Positions 1 to 8,822 are shown, numbered from the stretch's first letter. The stretch: DNA of 64,000 nt from an uncultured Clostridia bacterium (GCA_946407065.1 CAMJMQ010000004.1:62001-126000), one strand, 5' to 3'. Program-made: numbers and translations. The notes: a model not told the origin generated them from the letters alone.

Positions 1-212
1 CTCTGTGCCGCGAGCTGCTTTAAGGCGTTGACCTGCTGGCCGAATTCCTTCTTCTCCTCATTGGAGAGTGCCTTCATACCCTTGAGCAGGTCGGTGATCG
101 AGCCTTTCTTACCTAAATAGCTGACGCGTAGTTCTTCGAGCTTCTTACCGTCAACCGCGGCGCTCAGCTCCTCACTGAGCCTCGCTTTTAATTGTTCGAG
201 CTTTTCTTTCAT
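1..212 (-). CDS. pheS: Phenylalanine-tRNA ligase alpha subunit, N-terminal part (runs off the window)
   Basis: Only the first ~70 residues are inside the window. PheS is the catalytic alpha subunit of the tetrameric enzyme that charges tRNA-Phe in the cytoplasm. The visible part is the N-terminal tRNA-binding coiled-coil: it starts MKEKLEQLKARL and contains the conserved stretch LEELRVSYLGKKGSITDLL, typical of bacterial PheS. The ATG at 212-210 has a strong GGAGG ribosome site about 7 bases upstream. The gene lies behind a T-box leader whose specifier is a Phe codon, which independently supports the assignment. The catalytic domain is not visible. Confidence 0.93.
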   Translation of the reverse strand, partial: MKEKLEQLKARLSEELSAAVDGKKLEELRVSYLGKKGSITDLLKGMKALSNEEKKEFGQQVNALKQLAAQ

Positions 213-229
213 AATATCCTCCATTCTTG

Positions 230-348
230 TAATTAGGAATGAGGAATGAGGAGTTTTGGATTGATAGCAACGTTTGATTAAAAAAACAAATAAGGTGAGG
301 GCGAAGCCCTCCCGCAATTCCTAATTCCTAATTTTTGATTCCTAATTA
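230..348. repeat. Inverted-heptamer intergenic element, copy 1
   Basis: About 119 bp between the T-box terminator and pheS. One end carries tandem AATTAGGAATGAGGAATG; the other carries the inverse, ATTCCTAATTCCTAATT. The interior has a GC hairpin (GAGGGCGAAGCCCTC). The architecture matches the copies at 591-704 and 61511-61638, although the terminal heptamer differs. Confidence 0.6.
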
Positions 349-384
349 AAAAAGGCTCCTCCATCCCCATGGGACGGAAGAACC
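348..384 (-). terminator. T-box intrinsic terminator
   Basis: On the minus strand GGTTCTTCCGTCCC pairs along its whole length (two G-T and further G-C/A-T pairs) with GGGATGGAGGAGCC around a short loop, followed by six T. The 5' arm begins right at the end of the T-box motif, so terminator and antiterminator are mutually exclusive. Confidence 0.9.
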
Positions 385-590
385 GCGGTACCACCCATAT
401 TTCCGACAGCAATCTGATCAAAAGGATTGACAAAGCAACCCTCCGGCACTCGACACGCGTGTCTCGCGCCACCTCTCCTTTGTATGGATTCTGTTACCCA
501 AAACAAGTTTTGGACAGAATCGCACCTTAGGAAAGGGAGACTATGCCTCGGACACTCATCGACCGTTAACGGGGTCAGCCGTCAGAACCT

Positions 591-704
591 AGTTGTCAGT
601 GGTCAGTGGTTAGTGGTTAGAGAAAAAAGCCGAAGTTATCAGCCTCAATTCAAAGGGTGCGGGCAAAGCCCGCCGATTACTGATCACTGAACACTGATCA
701 CTAT
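591..704. repeat. Inverted-heptamer intergenic element, copy 2 (inside the T-box leader)
   Basis: The left end is built of CAGTGGT units (AGTTGTCAGTGGTCAGTGG), and the right end is its approximate inverse (ACTGATCACTGAACACTGA). The interior has a GC hairpin, GGGTGCGGGCAAAGCCCGCC. The element lies between Stem I and the antiterminator half of the pheS leader. The central sequence resembles copy 3 at 61511-61638. Confidence 0.7.
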
Positions 705-829
705 GTTCAGCTCTGCCGCTCGGGAGTGAACTTCGCTCAGCCTCTGCCGTCCGTGCTTGCAGCCGATGACACGGGCTCTCTGGTGGTTTCAGGTGAGTTA
801 CTCTCTCCGTCATTGCGTTATCTTGTGAT

Positions 830-858
830 ATCATAACACCAAAGAGAGAATTTTGCAA
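830..858 (-). promoter_or_regulatory. Sigma-A type promoter of the pheS leader
   Basis: Minus strand TTGCAA (858-853), 17-base spacer, TATGAT (835-830), placed just upstream of T-box Stem I. Confidence 0.75.
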
Positions 859-943
859 GAGTTTATTGAAAAATATCTTTTTCTATGGTAAAGTATAACG
901 TGGAATGTCCCTAACCGACTGCACGATATACAACAATGAATCG

Positions 944-988
944 GTTGAGATTGCCACGTCGGGCTCGTAAAGCCCAACTCGCAATGAC
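944..988. repeat. Short inverted repeat (ATTGCCAC...GCAATGAC family)
   Basis: GTTGAGATTGCCACGTC, then a small GGGCT/AGCCC hairpin, then CGCAATGAC. The same outer sequences recur at about 8090-8110 and twice within 8221-8345, so this is a dispersed intergenic repeat. Confidence 0.65.
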
Positions 989-1009
989 TATTTATGAAAG
1001 GGTGTTATC

Positions 1010-1552
1010 ATGGATAACCTGATCGAACAAGTTGTCCCGAAAAAGCGTGACGCGGGCTATGTGATCCGCATTATCATCATCATTCTGATCGCGATCGGCA
1101 TCCCTGCCGGTTTCATCGTCGCCGCCGAGCTGACACAGACGGCGTATCTGGCGATCATCGGGCTGTTTTTACTGCTGTTCTGCGCATACGGCGCATGGTA
1201 CTTTATCACATCACAGAACGTGGAATTTGAATATTCCTTCCTTTCCTCCATCCTGCGCGTCGACAGGATCATCGCCAAGCGCAAGCGTAAACCGATCGTC
1301 AAGGTGGACGTCAAGCGCTTTGACGACTTCTTCCCCTACACCGACAGCGAGATGGACAAGCGCAAATTCAACAAGGTCTATCATGCCGCGCATGAGGATT
1401 TCTCCGAGAAGAACTATGTCGCGAGCTTCCGCGATGAAGCCAAGGGCAAGTGCGCGATCATCTTCACCCCGAACGAGGATCTACTGAATGAGATGAAGCT
1501 CTATTTCGGCAACGAGCTGCGCAAGAATCTCTTCAAGAACAAACAGCTATGA
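1010..1552 (+). CDS. DUF6106-like membrane protein
   Basis: A 180-residue protein of unknown function resembling the DUF6106 family of Clostridia. After a basic start it has two hydrophobic segments (roughly residues 19-41 and 46-67), then a charged soluble region with basic patches (IIAKRKRKPIVKVDVKRF) and an FTPNEDLLNEMK tail, so most of it should face the cytoplasm. The ATG follows AAAGGG at suitable distance. Its stop overlaps the next start (ATGA at 1549-1552), so it is translationally coupled to the NAD(P)H-hydrate dehydratase gene. I cannot assign a reaction; the coupling hints at a shared housekeeping role. Confidence 0.8.
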   Translation: MDNLIEQVVPKKRDAGYVIRIIIIILIAIGIPAGFIVAAELTQTAYLAIIGLFLLLFCAYGAWYFITSQNVEFEYSFLSSILRVDRIIAKRKRKPIVKVDVKRFDDFFPYTDSEMDKRKFNKVYHAAHEDFSEKNYVASFRDEAKGKCAIIFTPNEDLLNEMKLYFGNELRKNLFKNKQL

Positions 1553-2427
1553 AGCGGGTAGATTTCGATTATTTTGAGCGGCATTTTCCCCGCCGACCGT
1601 CTGACGCGCACAAGGGCACGATGGGCACGCTGGTGTCGCTGACAGGCAGCCTCGGCTTTGCGGGAGCGGCGATCCTCAGCGCGAAGGCGGCGCTCAGATC
1701 GGGCGTAGGATTGCATTACCAGATCCTGCCCGAGGGCATCTATCCCCTGTTCGGCGCCGCCGTACACGAGAGCGTGTGCGTACCTGTCAAGGGCAATCAG
1801 GGCAGATTGAGCCCGATGGACATAGGATCGATCCATCCGCTCCTTGATAAGGCGACCGCTGTGCTGATCGGCTGCGGGATGGGCTGCAGTGAAACGACCG
1901 CGGCTGTGGAAAAAACCGTGCTTGACACGGTCACATGTCCCGTCATCATCGACGCGGACGGCATAAACGCGCTCGCGCGGCATATACATGATTTAGACGG
2001 TTGCCAAAGTGAGATCATCCTGACCCCGCATATCAAGGAATTCTCACGGCTCAGCGGCATCAGCGTAGAGGAGATCTTATCCGACCCCGCAAAACATGCC
2101 GAGACATACTCGATCGAGCATCAAGATGTGATCCTTGTCCTCAAAGGTCACCGCACCTATATCGCCCAAAACGGCGAGGTAGTTGAGAATATCGCGGGCA
2201 ACAGCGGTATGGCAAAGGGCGGCTCGGGTGATGTGCTCGCAGGTGTGATCGCGTCGCTCACGGCACAGGGCATCAACCCTTATCACGCAGCAGTGATGGG
2301 CGTGCATATCCACGCATTGGCGGGCGATATCGCCGCCGCGAAGCTCTCACAGACCGCGATGCTGCCCTCTGATATCATCGAGGCGCTCCCCGAGGTCTAC
2401 ACGAAGATCGAGGATACAATCGCATAA
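1549..2427 (+). CDS. nnrD: ADP-dependent (S)-NAD(P)H-hydrate dehydratase
   Basis: A 292-residue carbohydrate-kinase-fold (YjeF C-terminal domain) protein. The family repairs NADHX/NADPHX, the damaged hydrated forms of NAD(P)H, using ADP. Visible family landmarks: GSLGFAGAAILSAKAALRSG near the N terminus, IGCGMGCS, a central IIDADGINAL, LTPHIKEFSRL, and the nucleotide/metal signature NSGMAKGGSGDVLAG near the C terminus. The length fits a stand-alone dehydratase; the epimerase (NnrE) domain present in fused versions is absent. It starts inside the stop codon of the upstream gene and is followed by a terminator, so the two genes form a short operon. Confidence 0.93.
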   Translation: MKRVDFDYFERHFPRRPSDAHKGTMGTLVSLTGSLGFAGAAILSAKAALRSGVGLHYQILPEGIYPLFGAAVHESVCVPVKGNQGRLSPMDIGSIHPLLDKATAVLIGCGMGCSETTAAVEKTVLDTVTCPVIIDADGINALARHIHDLDGCQSEIILTPHIKEFSRLSGISVEEILSDPAKHAETYSIEHQDVILVLKGHRTYIAQNGEVVENIAGNSGMAKGGSGDVLAGVIASLTAQGINPYHAAVMGVHIHALAGDIAAAKLSQTAMLPSDIIEALPEVYTKIEDTIA

Positions 2428-2440
2428 TCAGGACGTACAA

Positions 2441-2475
2441 AACCGACGGATGTTAACAGCACCGTCGGTTATTTT
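2441..2475 (+). terminator. Intrinsic terminator after nnrD
   Basis: AACCGACGG and CCGTCGGTT form a 9-bp stem starting 14 bases after the nnrD stop, followed by ATTTTA. Confidence 0.8.
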
Positions 2476-3050
2476 ATGCCCTCTTTATACGAGGAGGAGT
2501 CGCGGCACGAGGTCAAGGCATACCAACCGGAGTAGCCTTCAGAGTAAAGCGAACGACGACGACAACAAAGCTATACGTAATATAGCGCAACAGATGATAA
2601 AGGTTTTTATTAAGGATTAGTATAAAATAGCTTTCCGGTTTAAATCATTCACCGCGAAGCACATCCATCCTTTCCGTAGGGTACGGCATTTGAACACGCG
2701 TGTTCGACGTACCGAGAATGACGGGCATTTCATTGATCGAAAGCCATAGATAGGAACACAGCGTTCCTGCCTTGCGGTACGTCGCAAGCGCCGTACCCTA
2801 CAGCTCTCTGCGACGTTGCGTTACGGCGGGGGCAAGCCCCTCCCCTACAAATCCACCGCAACGCCTATCGTAGGGGATGACGCCGACACGCGTGTCCGAC
2901 ATCCCGAAACCTTTCCGCCAAACGCCACCCAAACGCGGAGCAAATCAAATGCCCTACCGCGGGAGGGGCAAGCCCCTCCCCTACAATTAATGTTTCAGCA
3001 TTCACTAACTCCTAACTCCTAACTCCTAACTCCTAACTCCTCACTAAACA
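2476..3050. repeat. Gene-free stretch made of intergenic repeats
   Basis: No credible gene. It holds a repeat related to those at about 44750-44810 and at the right end of the window (GAACGACGACGACAACAAAG), palindromes such as AACACGCGTGTT (~2693) and GACACGCGTGTC (~2886), two copies of a GGGGCAAGCCCCTCCCCTACAA hairpin (~2833 and ~2968), and a CTAACTC tandem run just before the lipoprotein gene. Confidence 0.7.
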
Positions 3051-3063
3051 ACACGGAGGTATT

Positions 3064-3558
3064 ATGAAAAGAATTCTTTTTCTGCTAACGGCAACAGTAT
3101 TGATCATCACCCTCACGGCGTGCGGCTCACCGCCGGCATTGAAAAGCGATTTCTCCGCCATGTTCAGCACACAATGCGGCGACCTCGATTACGCGGGAGC
3201 GCTCAACAAAAGCGGCGATCATCTGACCATCACCATGAAAGAGCCGTACACGATAGCGGGGATGGTGTTCGACTATTCCGACAGTGGGCTGAGCATCAAA
3301 AACGGCGGTCATCGCACCATCGCCGACAGCGATTATCTGCCCGACAGCAGTGTGCCCGCGGCACTGCACAATGCCCTGCTCTATCTCCCGCAGGCAAGCT
3401 ACAGCGGCTCGCCGAACGGCAGGGATTCCTACACCGTCACCACCCCCTACGGAGATGCAGAGATGACCGCAACTGATGGTTATCCCACCGAGATCACCGA
3501 GCCTCACAGCGGGCTGAGCTTCCGATTCACCGCTCCGTCGGATCCGACGGAGGAATGA
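3064..3558 (+). CDS. Small lipoprotein of unknown function
   Basis: A 164-residue protein with a classical lipoprotein signal: basic MKR start, hydrophobic core, and lipobox LTAC with the cysteine near residue 20. It should be lipid-anchored on the outer face of the membrane. The mature part is beta-rich with alternating hydrophobic residues and several YTVTTPYGDAEMTATDG-like strands, but I do not recognise a domain. The ATG has an ACGGAGG ribosome site. It stands alone between repeat-rich spacers. Confidence 0.8.
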   Translation: MKRILFLLTATVLIITLTACGSPPALKSDFSAMFSTQCGDLDYAGALNKSGDHLTITMKEPYTIAGMVFDYSDSGLSIKNGGHRTIADSDYLPDSSVPAALHNALLYLPQASYSGSPNGRDSYTVTTPYGDAEMTATDGYPTEITEPHSGLSFRFTAPSDPTEE

Positions 3559-3713
3559 TATCGCACGCAAAAGCGCCACGATAGTATGAATTCAATCAGC
3601 ACAACAATAAGGCGATAAATGGACGCACGCGTCCAAAACACGAAGTGTTTCCCGTAATTTTTCATTCTTCAGTTTTCAATATTCAGTTTTCAATATTCAG
3701 TTTTCAGTCACAC
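3559..3713. repeat. Short intergenic repeats
   Basis: Holds the palindrome GGACGCACGCGTCC (3621-3634, identical at 6321-6334) and three tandem TTCAGTTTTCAATA-type units (3668-3708); related units recur near 6296. Confidence 0.65.
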
Positions 3714-3741
3714 AAAAAAGGCAGCCCGCATGGACTGCCTT
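3714..3741 (-). terminator. Terminator of the secreted propeller/InlB protein gene
   Basis: Minus strand AAGGCAG...CTGCCTT stem followed by a run of six T, 10 bases after the stop of the gene at 3751-5550. Confidence 0.8.
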
Positions 3742-3750
3742 GCTTTATCA

Positions 3751-5550
3751 CTATGATTCAAACATCCCGCTCTTTACATGTCCGTCAAGAGAATCCGACA
3801 GATACCGGATGACGGAGAGGCTGTTTTCATCGGACAAGAAGCCGATGCAGAACGGCTGACCGTTCTTGGTCACATACATCGCGACAGCACCTTCGCCGAC
3901 ATAGCAATCGCTGTCGATCTTTTCCGGGAGATCGCCCTCAAAATAGATCTTGTTGAGCTTGGGACAATTCGCGATGGACTGCTTATGTAACGCGGTCACA
4001 CCCGCGGGGATATACAGATCCTTTAAGTTCTCATTATCCTTGATCGCGCCCTCGGCAAGCACCTTCAGCTCACCGCCGCGGTCGGGGATCTTCACCTCTT
4101 CATCCAAGCCGACATATTCGATCAGCGTACTGCCGGAATCGCCGAAGGTATAGGCGGATTTATACTGCGCCGTCAGCTTGACTTCACCCTCGGGCGTGAG
4201 GGCTTTGACCTTTTCACCGGGGCGGAAGCGATAGAGGCTTTTTGCGTCGGCGCTGTTCAGCCATTCGGGTTGATCTCTGCCCTCGCGATAGCCGTACACG
4301 CGGTGATCGGGGGAGCGGGACGCGGTATATCCGTCAAAGATAAAGCTTTCTTTTGTATAGCCGTTATCGGGGATGACAAATTCTTCGTCACGGGTGACGG
4401 TGTAGTCCTTTGCTTCGCCTACCCCTTCCCCGCTGTCGGTCGCGATCTTGTACTGCTCCGCGACCCACTGCGCGGTCAGCTTCACGCTGCCGTATCTGAC
4501 GGTCGTCGCGATCGGCTCTTCATCATCATACAGCTGAGCGTCAAAGACGTCTTCCTCATCCAGCCACTCATAGTCATCAGCGCCGTTGCGATAACCGAGA
4601 ACCTTGCCGTCAGAGGTACGCTGCGCGCGCCATCCCGCAAACAGGTAGCCTTCCTTGGTAAAGGAGCATTTGCGCAGCTTGGTGCTCTCGCCGTATTCGA
4701 CATTGGTGCCCTTCATCTCGCCCTCACCCGTACCGGGATCATAGCTGACATGATAAGCGATACTGCTCGCGGAGTTAAAGCCGATCCTGTACAGGGTGTT
4801 GCCGTAGTAATACAGCGAGGTATAGAAGGTGTTGCCGATGTGGAAGATGTTCTCCACCTCGTCGGTATCATCCATCGGGATATCGGTGATATGGTTGCCC
4901 TCATAGTCGTAAACGACCAACAGATTGTGACCGCCGCTCTGCACAAAATAGATGTAGTCGTCATCACAGTCACAGCCCTGACGGGTATAGCCCGTTTTCA
5001 CGCCTTCGAACTCCTCGATGACCTCAAAATCCGAATCGAGCAGGGCAAAGTCATAGGTGCCGGATAAGCCGACGACATAGCATTGGCGGCTTGCGTTATA
5101 GGCGATGGAATAGATATCCTCGTCGATCTTGACGTCCTTGATCGGCGCGAGAGTATCGGGATCGATCAGCGTGATCACATCGTAGTAAGGGGCGTTATTC
5201 GCGACCACCAGATAATCCTTGTCCGAATTATAGGTCATGTCGTTGGAGTGACCCATATTGATGATCTTTTCCTTTTCGATGTATTCCCATGAATGAGCGT
5301 CGAACTTGGCGATGTTGCACACACTGCCGTTCATGAACGCAAAGTAGGCATAGTCGCCGTCCACGCAAGCGCCCTGCACCGTAGCGCCGGAGCCGCAGCC
5401 CGCGTACTCTTCGATATGACTATCGATATACAGCATATCCACTTTTGAGAAAAAGCCTGTGTCGGCGGAAACGCCCGCCGCGCACCAATTCGCGGTAACG
5501 GTCAGCACGCACAGCATCACACAAACCGCAAGACGAAACACTCGCTTCAT
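3751..5550 (-). CDS. Secreted protein with beta-propeller, InlB B-repeats and BspA-type LRR
   Basis: A 599-residue exported protein. The ATG at 5550 was chosen because AGGAGA precedes it and a signal peptide follows at once (MKRVFRLAVCVMLCVLTV, cleavage probably near GVSA). Residues ~30-290 have repeating YxVxxL/DxD strands (VVGLSGTYDFALLDSD; VVYDYEGNHITDI) typical of a propeller of the bacterial 'DNA-binding beta-propeller' type. Residues ~290-500 contain two InlB B-repeat units, each ending LTAQW or LTAQY with GYLFAGW/FIFDGY signatures. The C terminus has a leucine-rich BspA-like stretch (NLKDLYIPAGVTALHKQSIANC). No LPXTG, SLH or transmembrane anchor is visible, so it may be released or bound non-covalently. 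Role inferred: surface adhesion or ligand binding. Confidence 0.8.
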   Translation of the reverse strand: MKRVFRLAVCVMLCVLTVTANWCAAGVSADTGFFSKVDMLYIDSHIEEYAGCGSGATVQGACVDGDYAYFAFMNGSVCNIAKFDAHSWEYIEKEKIINMGHSNDMTYNSDKDYLVVANNAPYYDVITLIDPDTLAPIKDVKIDEDIYSIAYNASRQCYVVGLSGTYDFALLDSDFEVIEEFEGVKTGYTRQGCDCDDDYIYFVQSGGHNLLVVYDYEGNHITDIPMDDTDEVENIFHIGNTFYTSLYYYGNTLYRIGFNSASSIAYHVSYDPGTGEGEMKGTNVEYGESTKLRKCSFTKEGYLFAGWRAQRTSDGKVLGYRNGADDYEWLDEEDVFDAQLYDDEEPIATTVRYGSVKLTAQWVAEQYKIATDSGEGVGEAKDYTVTRDEEFVIPDNGYTKESFIFDGYTASRSPDHRVYGYREGRDQPEWLNSADAKSLYRFRPGEKVKALTPEGEVKLTAQYKSAYTFGDSGSTLIEYVGLDEEVKIPDRGGELKVLAEGAIKDNENLKDLYIPAGVTALHKQSIANCPKLNKIYFEGDLPEKIDSDCYVGEGAVAMYVTKNGQPFCIGFLSDENSLSVIRYLSDSLDGHVKSGMFES

Positions 5551-6335
5551 ATTTTCTCCTAAAGAACAATAATGATGATCACAAATCGCAATTCGGGAAA
5601 TTGCATAAAAAAGAGCGAATTCCTTTGTGAGGTATTCACAATTCAAATCCACATTCGCCCTGTTTGTTTATTCTATTTTACCATTATCCATTCCTGTCGT
5701 CAATATTTCCGCGAAAGGTTAAAGAATTGTTAACTTTTTCATTCAAAACATCCGGCCCGGCCCGGAGCAGATCATTTCGTAGGGCGGGGGTGCTCCCCGT
5801 TGGGGAGATCACATCGACCATCCGCGTGGCAGCAACGATGTGATTCCCTATCCTGTGTTTTCGATATTGAAAACGCCCGTCATTCTGCGGATGACCAGTG
5901 GTCATCCCTACGGAAGGATTGCTTTGCTTCGCATTTGGATGGCTTCGATCGGAAAGGTTGCGGTACGTCGGCAAGCGCCGTACCCTACAAGTAAGATGAA
6001 ACCTATTGCAGGGGTCGGCGCCCTCGACGACCCGTGGTAGGGGTTTGGTTAATTAGGATGTCCGTTGAGGAAATGAATGTTTCCGCAGGGATGGTCATCT
6101 CCTTAACTGACGTTTTATTATTAACCAACGCCCTGCCGCGGGAGCACCAGCAGTGGCGCTTAGCCAATCGCAGATAAATCTGCTCTTGGAGCGCTGTTGC
6201 ATGGGAGTTGTAAACCAAATCACAGATTTGGACAACTCCTCAAAGGCGCTCCCCTACAAATCCACAGAAACGCTTCCTGTCGATTTTCATTATTCGATCT
6301 TCAGTTTTCAGTCACAAAAAGGACGCACGCGTCCA
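5551..6335. repeat. Gene-free, repeat-rich spacer at the left edge of the mobile element
   Basis: I see no credible gene. It holds hairpins of the GTAGGG...CCCTAC type (5778-5990), a CGGTACGTCGGCAAGCGCCGTACC inverted repeat (~5960), fragments of the GGGAGCACC...GCGCTCCCCTACAA family (6138-6258), TTCAGTTTTCAGTCAC units (~6300) and the palindrome GGACGCACGCGTCC (6321-6334). The left attachment site of the serine-recombinase element should lie in or near here but cannot be identified from one sequence. Confidence 0.55.
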
Positions 6336-6369
6336 AAAAATGTCCGCCGAAGGCAACCCCTCGACGGAC
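6336..6369 (-). terminator. Terminator of the serine recombinase gene
   Basis: Minus strand GTCCGTCGAGG pairs with CCTTCGGCGGAC around a short loop and is followed by a T run; it begins ~20 bases after the recombinase stop. Confidence 0.7.
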
Positions 6370-6388
6370 GCTTTTCATTCCTTAATGA

Positions 6389-8062
6389 TTACTTAAGGCC
6401 GTTTTCGTAGGACTCGATCATCTTTTTAGACGCTTTGCCCGTACGGCATGCAGGTTTTATGAGAGTTTTTGAGATATTCTCACCCATGTTGAGCTGGATT
6501 TCGAGCCGCATACCGTGCTCTTCGGGATAGACGAGTATCTGCTTGATGAACCTATCTACAAAGCTGCGGTCAAGCTCGTCCTCACTAAGACTTTCTTCCG
6601 CAAGGGTGAGGATGGAGCGGATCTGCGCGAGCTGCTTGGAGATATCCTTTCTGCCGCTCAGCTGATCGGTGATCGCTTCGATCTCCTCCTGAAAGCGTTT
6701 GATCTCCTCATCGCACTCGGCGGTCATCCGCACAAATTCGCTGTCGGGAAACTGTCCGTCGATGTTGAGCTGCAGGAGCTTTTGCTTTTTCTTCTGCTCA
6801 TTGGCGATACTCTTGTTGAGCGCGTTGATACGGTTCGCGCCTTCATTGGTGTTCAGCAGATCCTCTGTCAGGCGCATGATAAGCTTCGACAGCTCCTCGA
6901 TATTCTGCTGACCGGATTTGAATACGTCCAGCAGGATCGGGACGATCTCTTTCTCATAGATCGTCATGGCAGGGCAGCTGTCCTTGCCGTTTTTGATCTT
7001 GCCCGAACAGCGCCAAGCGGAGTTACTGGTGCCCTTTCTGCTGACCGTGTCCTTGCGGTAGAAGGGCTGTCCGCAGTGGGCGCAGATCAGCTTGCCTGTC
7101 AGCAGGTTATGATGATTGGTCTTGTTCTGTTTTTGAATGACGTCGAGGCTGCGGAGCTTCAAGACTTCGTTCGCCCTCTCCCACAACTCCTCGGATACGA
7201 TCGCGGGTACGACCTCGCCGCTCTCGTCCTTATAGATCACCCATTCGTCCTGTGGGAGAAACCGCTGTTTCTTCGTGAACATATCCACGACCTGTACCTT
7301 GTTGCCGACATAGTAGCCCATGTACTTGGGATTCTTGATGATGTTCGCCATCGTGGTGTGCGAGAACTTGTTGCCGCGCGTATTGCGAACGCCCTTGTTA
7401 TAGAAGTAGGTCTCGAGATTCTTCATGCTGTATTTGCCTGTCGCGTACAGCTCGAACAGCTCCCGAACGACAGGTGCCTGTTCCTCGTCGATATACAGCC
7501 GTTTGTTCGCCTTGCGGTAGCCGAAGATGTTGCTGTTACCGAGTACAACACCGTTTTTGATCGCCTGATGATGTCCCCAACGGACACGCGAGCTGATCTT
7601 GCGGCTCTCGTCCTGTGCCATCGACGCCATGATGGTCAGGCGGAATTCGCTGTCCTCGTCGAGCGTGTTGATGTTGTCGTTCTGGAAGTAGACCGCTACG
7701 CCGTTACTGAGTAGCTTGCGCGTATACTGGATACTGTCGAGCGTATTGCGCGCGAATCGGGAGACCTCTTTGGTGACGATCAGATCAAATTGTCCCGACA
7801 GCGCGTCGTCGATCATCTCGTTGAATTTCTCACGCTTTTTGGTCGTTACGCCTGAGATACCTTCATCAATATAGCCGCCCGCGAACTCCCAGTTCGGCAT
7901 ATCGCCAATGTATTCGGTGAAGTATTTCTTCTGGTTTTCAAGCGAATTGAGCTGTTCCATAAAGTCCGTGCTGACGCGGGCATAGTAGGCAACCCTGAGC
8001 GGCAGATCCTTGAAGCTGATCCCATCCCTTTTGATTTGATTTCTGACCGATAGTATATCCAT
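6389..8062 (-). CDS. Large serine recombinase (integrase/excisionase of the mobile element)
   Basis: A 557-residue large serine recombinase. The N-terminal resolvase domain (about 20-165) begins RVAYYARVSTDFMEQLNSLE, where the serine in ARVST is the expected nucleophile; EVSRFARNTLDSI supplies the conserved arginine region. A Recombinase domain follows (YMGYYVGNKVQVVD, about 180-290), then a zinc ribbon (CAHCGQPFYRK ... WRCSGK ... CPA, about 335-385) and a coiled-coil (about 420-490). These enzymes integrate and excise elements at short att sites without a host factor. ATG at 8062 with AAAGGGG upstream. It is the left-most gene of the element, transcribed outward. The ~557-residue length is usual for TnpX-like integrases. 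Confidence 0.93.
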   Translation of the reverse strand: MDILSVRNQIKRDGISFKDLPLRVAYYARVSTDFMEQLNSLENQKKYFTEYIGDMPNWEFAGGYIDEGISGVTTKKREKFNEMIDDALSGQFDLIVTKEVSRFARNTLDSIQYTRKLLSNGVAVYFQNDNINTLDEDSEFRLTIMASMAQDESRKISSRVRWGHHQAIKNGVVLGNSNIFGYRKANKRLYIDEEQAPVVRELFELYATGKYSMKNLETYFYNKGVRNTRGNKFSHTTMANIIKNPKYMGYYVGNKVQVVDMFTKKQRFLPQDEWVIYKDESGEVVPAIVSEELWERANEVLKLRSLDVIQKQNKTNHHNLLTGKLICAHCGQPFYRKDTVSRKGTSNSAWRCSGKIKNGKDSCPAMTIYEKEIVPILLDVFKSGQQNIEELSKLIMRLTEDLLNTNEGANRINALNKSIANEQKKKQKLLQLNIDGQFPDSEFVRMTAECDEEIKRFQEEIEAITDQLSGRKDISKQLAQIRSILTLAEESLSEDELDRSFVDRFIKQILVYPEEHGMRLEIQLNMGENISKTLIKPACRTGKASKKMIESYENGLK

Positions 8063-8084
8063 TCATCATTCCCCTTTCTCGTAT

Positions 8085-8345
8085 ATGATTTGTCATTGCG
8101 AAGACGCGCGCGTCTTTTTCTGTGGCAATTCCACTTAGGATCGCTGTCAATGTAAGGACGCGCGCGTCCAATCTTCATTATAAACAGCCGCAGCCTCCTT
8201 TGCATTAGGAGGCTGTTTCCTGTTTTGGTTCAATTTTCCAATGGTTGAGATTGCCACAGGACGCATTTTAATTGTCATTGCGAGGAGGAACATAGTTCCG
8301 ACGTGGCAATCTCAACCTTACCTAATGCGTCCTTCGCAATGACCG
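8085..8345. repeat. Dispersed repeats between recombinase and small ORF
   Basis: Contains palindromes AGACGCGCGCGTCT (~8102) and GGACGCGCGCGTCC (~8156), a bulged hairpin AAACAG...AGGAGGCTGTTT (8182-8217), and an inverted pair of the ATTGCCAC/CGCAATGAC repeat (GGTTGAGATTGCCAC at ~8230 facing GTGGCAATCTCAACC at ~8303). Confidence 0.65.
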
Positions 8346-8349
8346 TTAG

Positions 8350-8667
8350 TTAAGCCGCCTTGTGATACATTCTGGCAAGCTCGCGGTCGATCATCGACAA
8401 CAGCTTTTTGTACTGTTTATCATCGAGCAGACCGTTTTTATAGATCGCTCGCGCAAAATGCTCCAACCACAAACGGTCGAGTTCCTTGCTCCTGATCGGC
8501 GCTTTGGTGTTCTTTTTGTTACTCGTATGCTTTCCTCCGATGCTCCGTAATGATACTACAGTCTTATTTTTGGCAGATTCATCCTGAGTATTCATTTTGG
8601 AACACCGTTCAAGGTTACGATTTGATATGTGTTGATGAATGTCTGCTGATCTGCAATCATTCGACAA
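8350..8667 (-). CDS. Small basic protein of the mobile element, unknown function
   Basis: About 105 residues; basic, Ser/Asn-rich N-terminal half and a helical C-terminal half (LDRLWLEHFARAIYKNGLLDDKQYKKLL). I do not recognise a family; proteins of this size often sit next to serine recombinases in mobilizable elements, where some act as directionality factors, but that is only a guess here. The start is uncertain: a GTG at 8676 is too close to the AAGGAAG site, a TTG at 8667 has better spacing, and the first ATG (8595) has no ribosome site. It precedes the recombinase with a ~290 bp gap. Confidence 0.55.
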   Translation of the reverse strand: MSNDCRSADIHQHISNRNLERCSKMNTQDESAKNKTVVSLRSIGGKHTSNKKNTKAPIRSKELDRLWLEHFARAIYKNGLLDDKQYKKLLSMIDRELARMYHKAA

Positions 8668-8822
8668 ATTATGCACTTCCTTCTTTTTTTTAAAGCATTA
8701 AGACCTTTAAGCGAAGGAAACCTATATAGTTTAATTATAACAGCTGCTCCTTATTTCGCGAAGCGGCAGAGCTGACGAAAAGCGTCGGAATATAAAGCAA
8801 TCTTCCGTGCTAAACGACGTAT

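Larger units (their letters stand above)
346..830 (-). promoter_or_regulatory. T-box riboswitch (tRNA-Phe responsive) of pheS
   Basis: Read on the minus strand, the leader has the T-box hallmark GGGTGGTACCGCGG (396-383). Stem I shows AGTAA, an AGAGAG bulge and a GGCTGCAAG apical loop. The specifier is TTC (730-728) followed by the usual A, so it reads uncharged tRNA-Phe, as expected for pheS. Uncharged tRNA would favour the antiterminator and let transcription into pheS. The leader is unusually long because a ~114 bp repeat sits between Stem I and the antiterminator half. Confidence 0.9.

Noticed and set aside
3000..3050. Phase-variation tract (CTAACTC tandem) controlling the lipoprotein
   Set aside because: It lies upstream of the ribosome site with no promoter boxes spanning it; more simply part of the tandem-heptamer intergenic repeats.
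4270..5067. Long open frame on the plus strand opposite the secreted propeller protein
   Set aside because: It lies antisense to a gene with a signal peptide and clear domains; it has no ribosome site and a composition typical of an antisense shadow.
6515..7714. 399-codon plus-strand frame opposite the serine recombinase
   Set aside because: Antisense to a gene with unmistakable catalytic and zinc motifs; no family resemblance or start signal.
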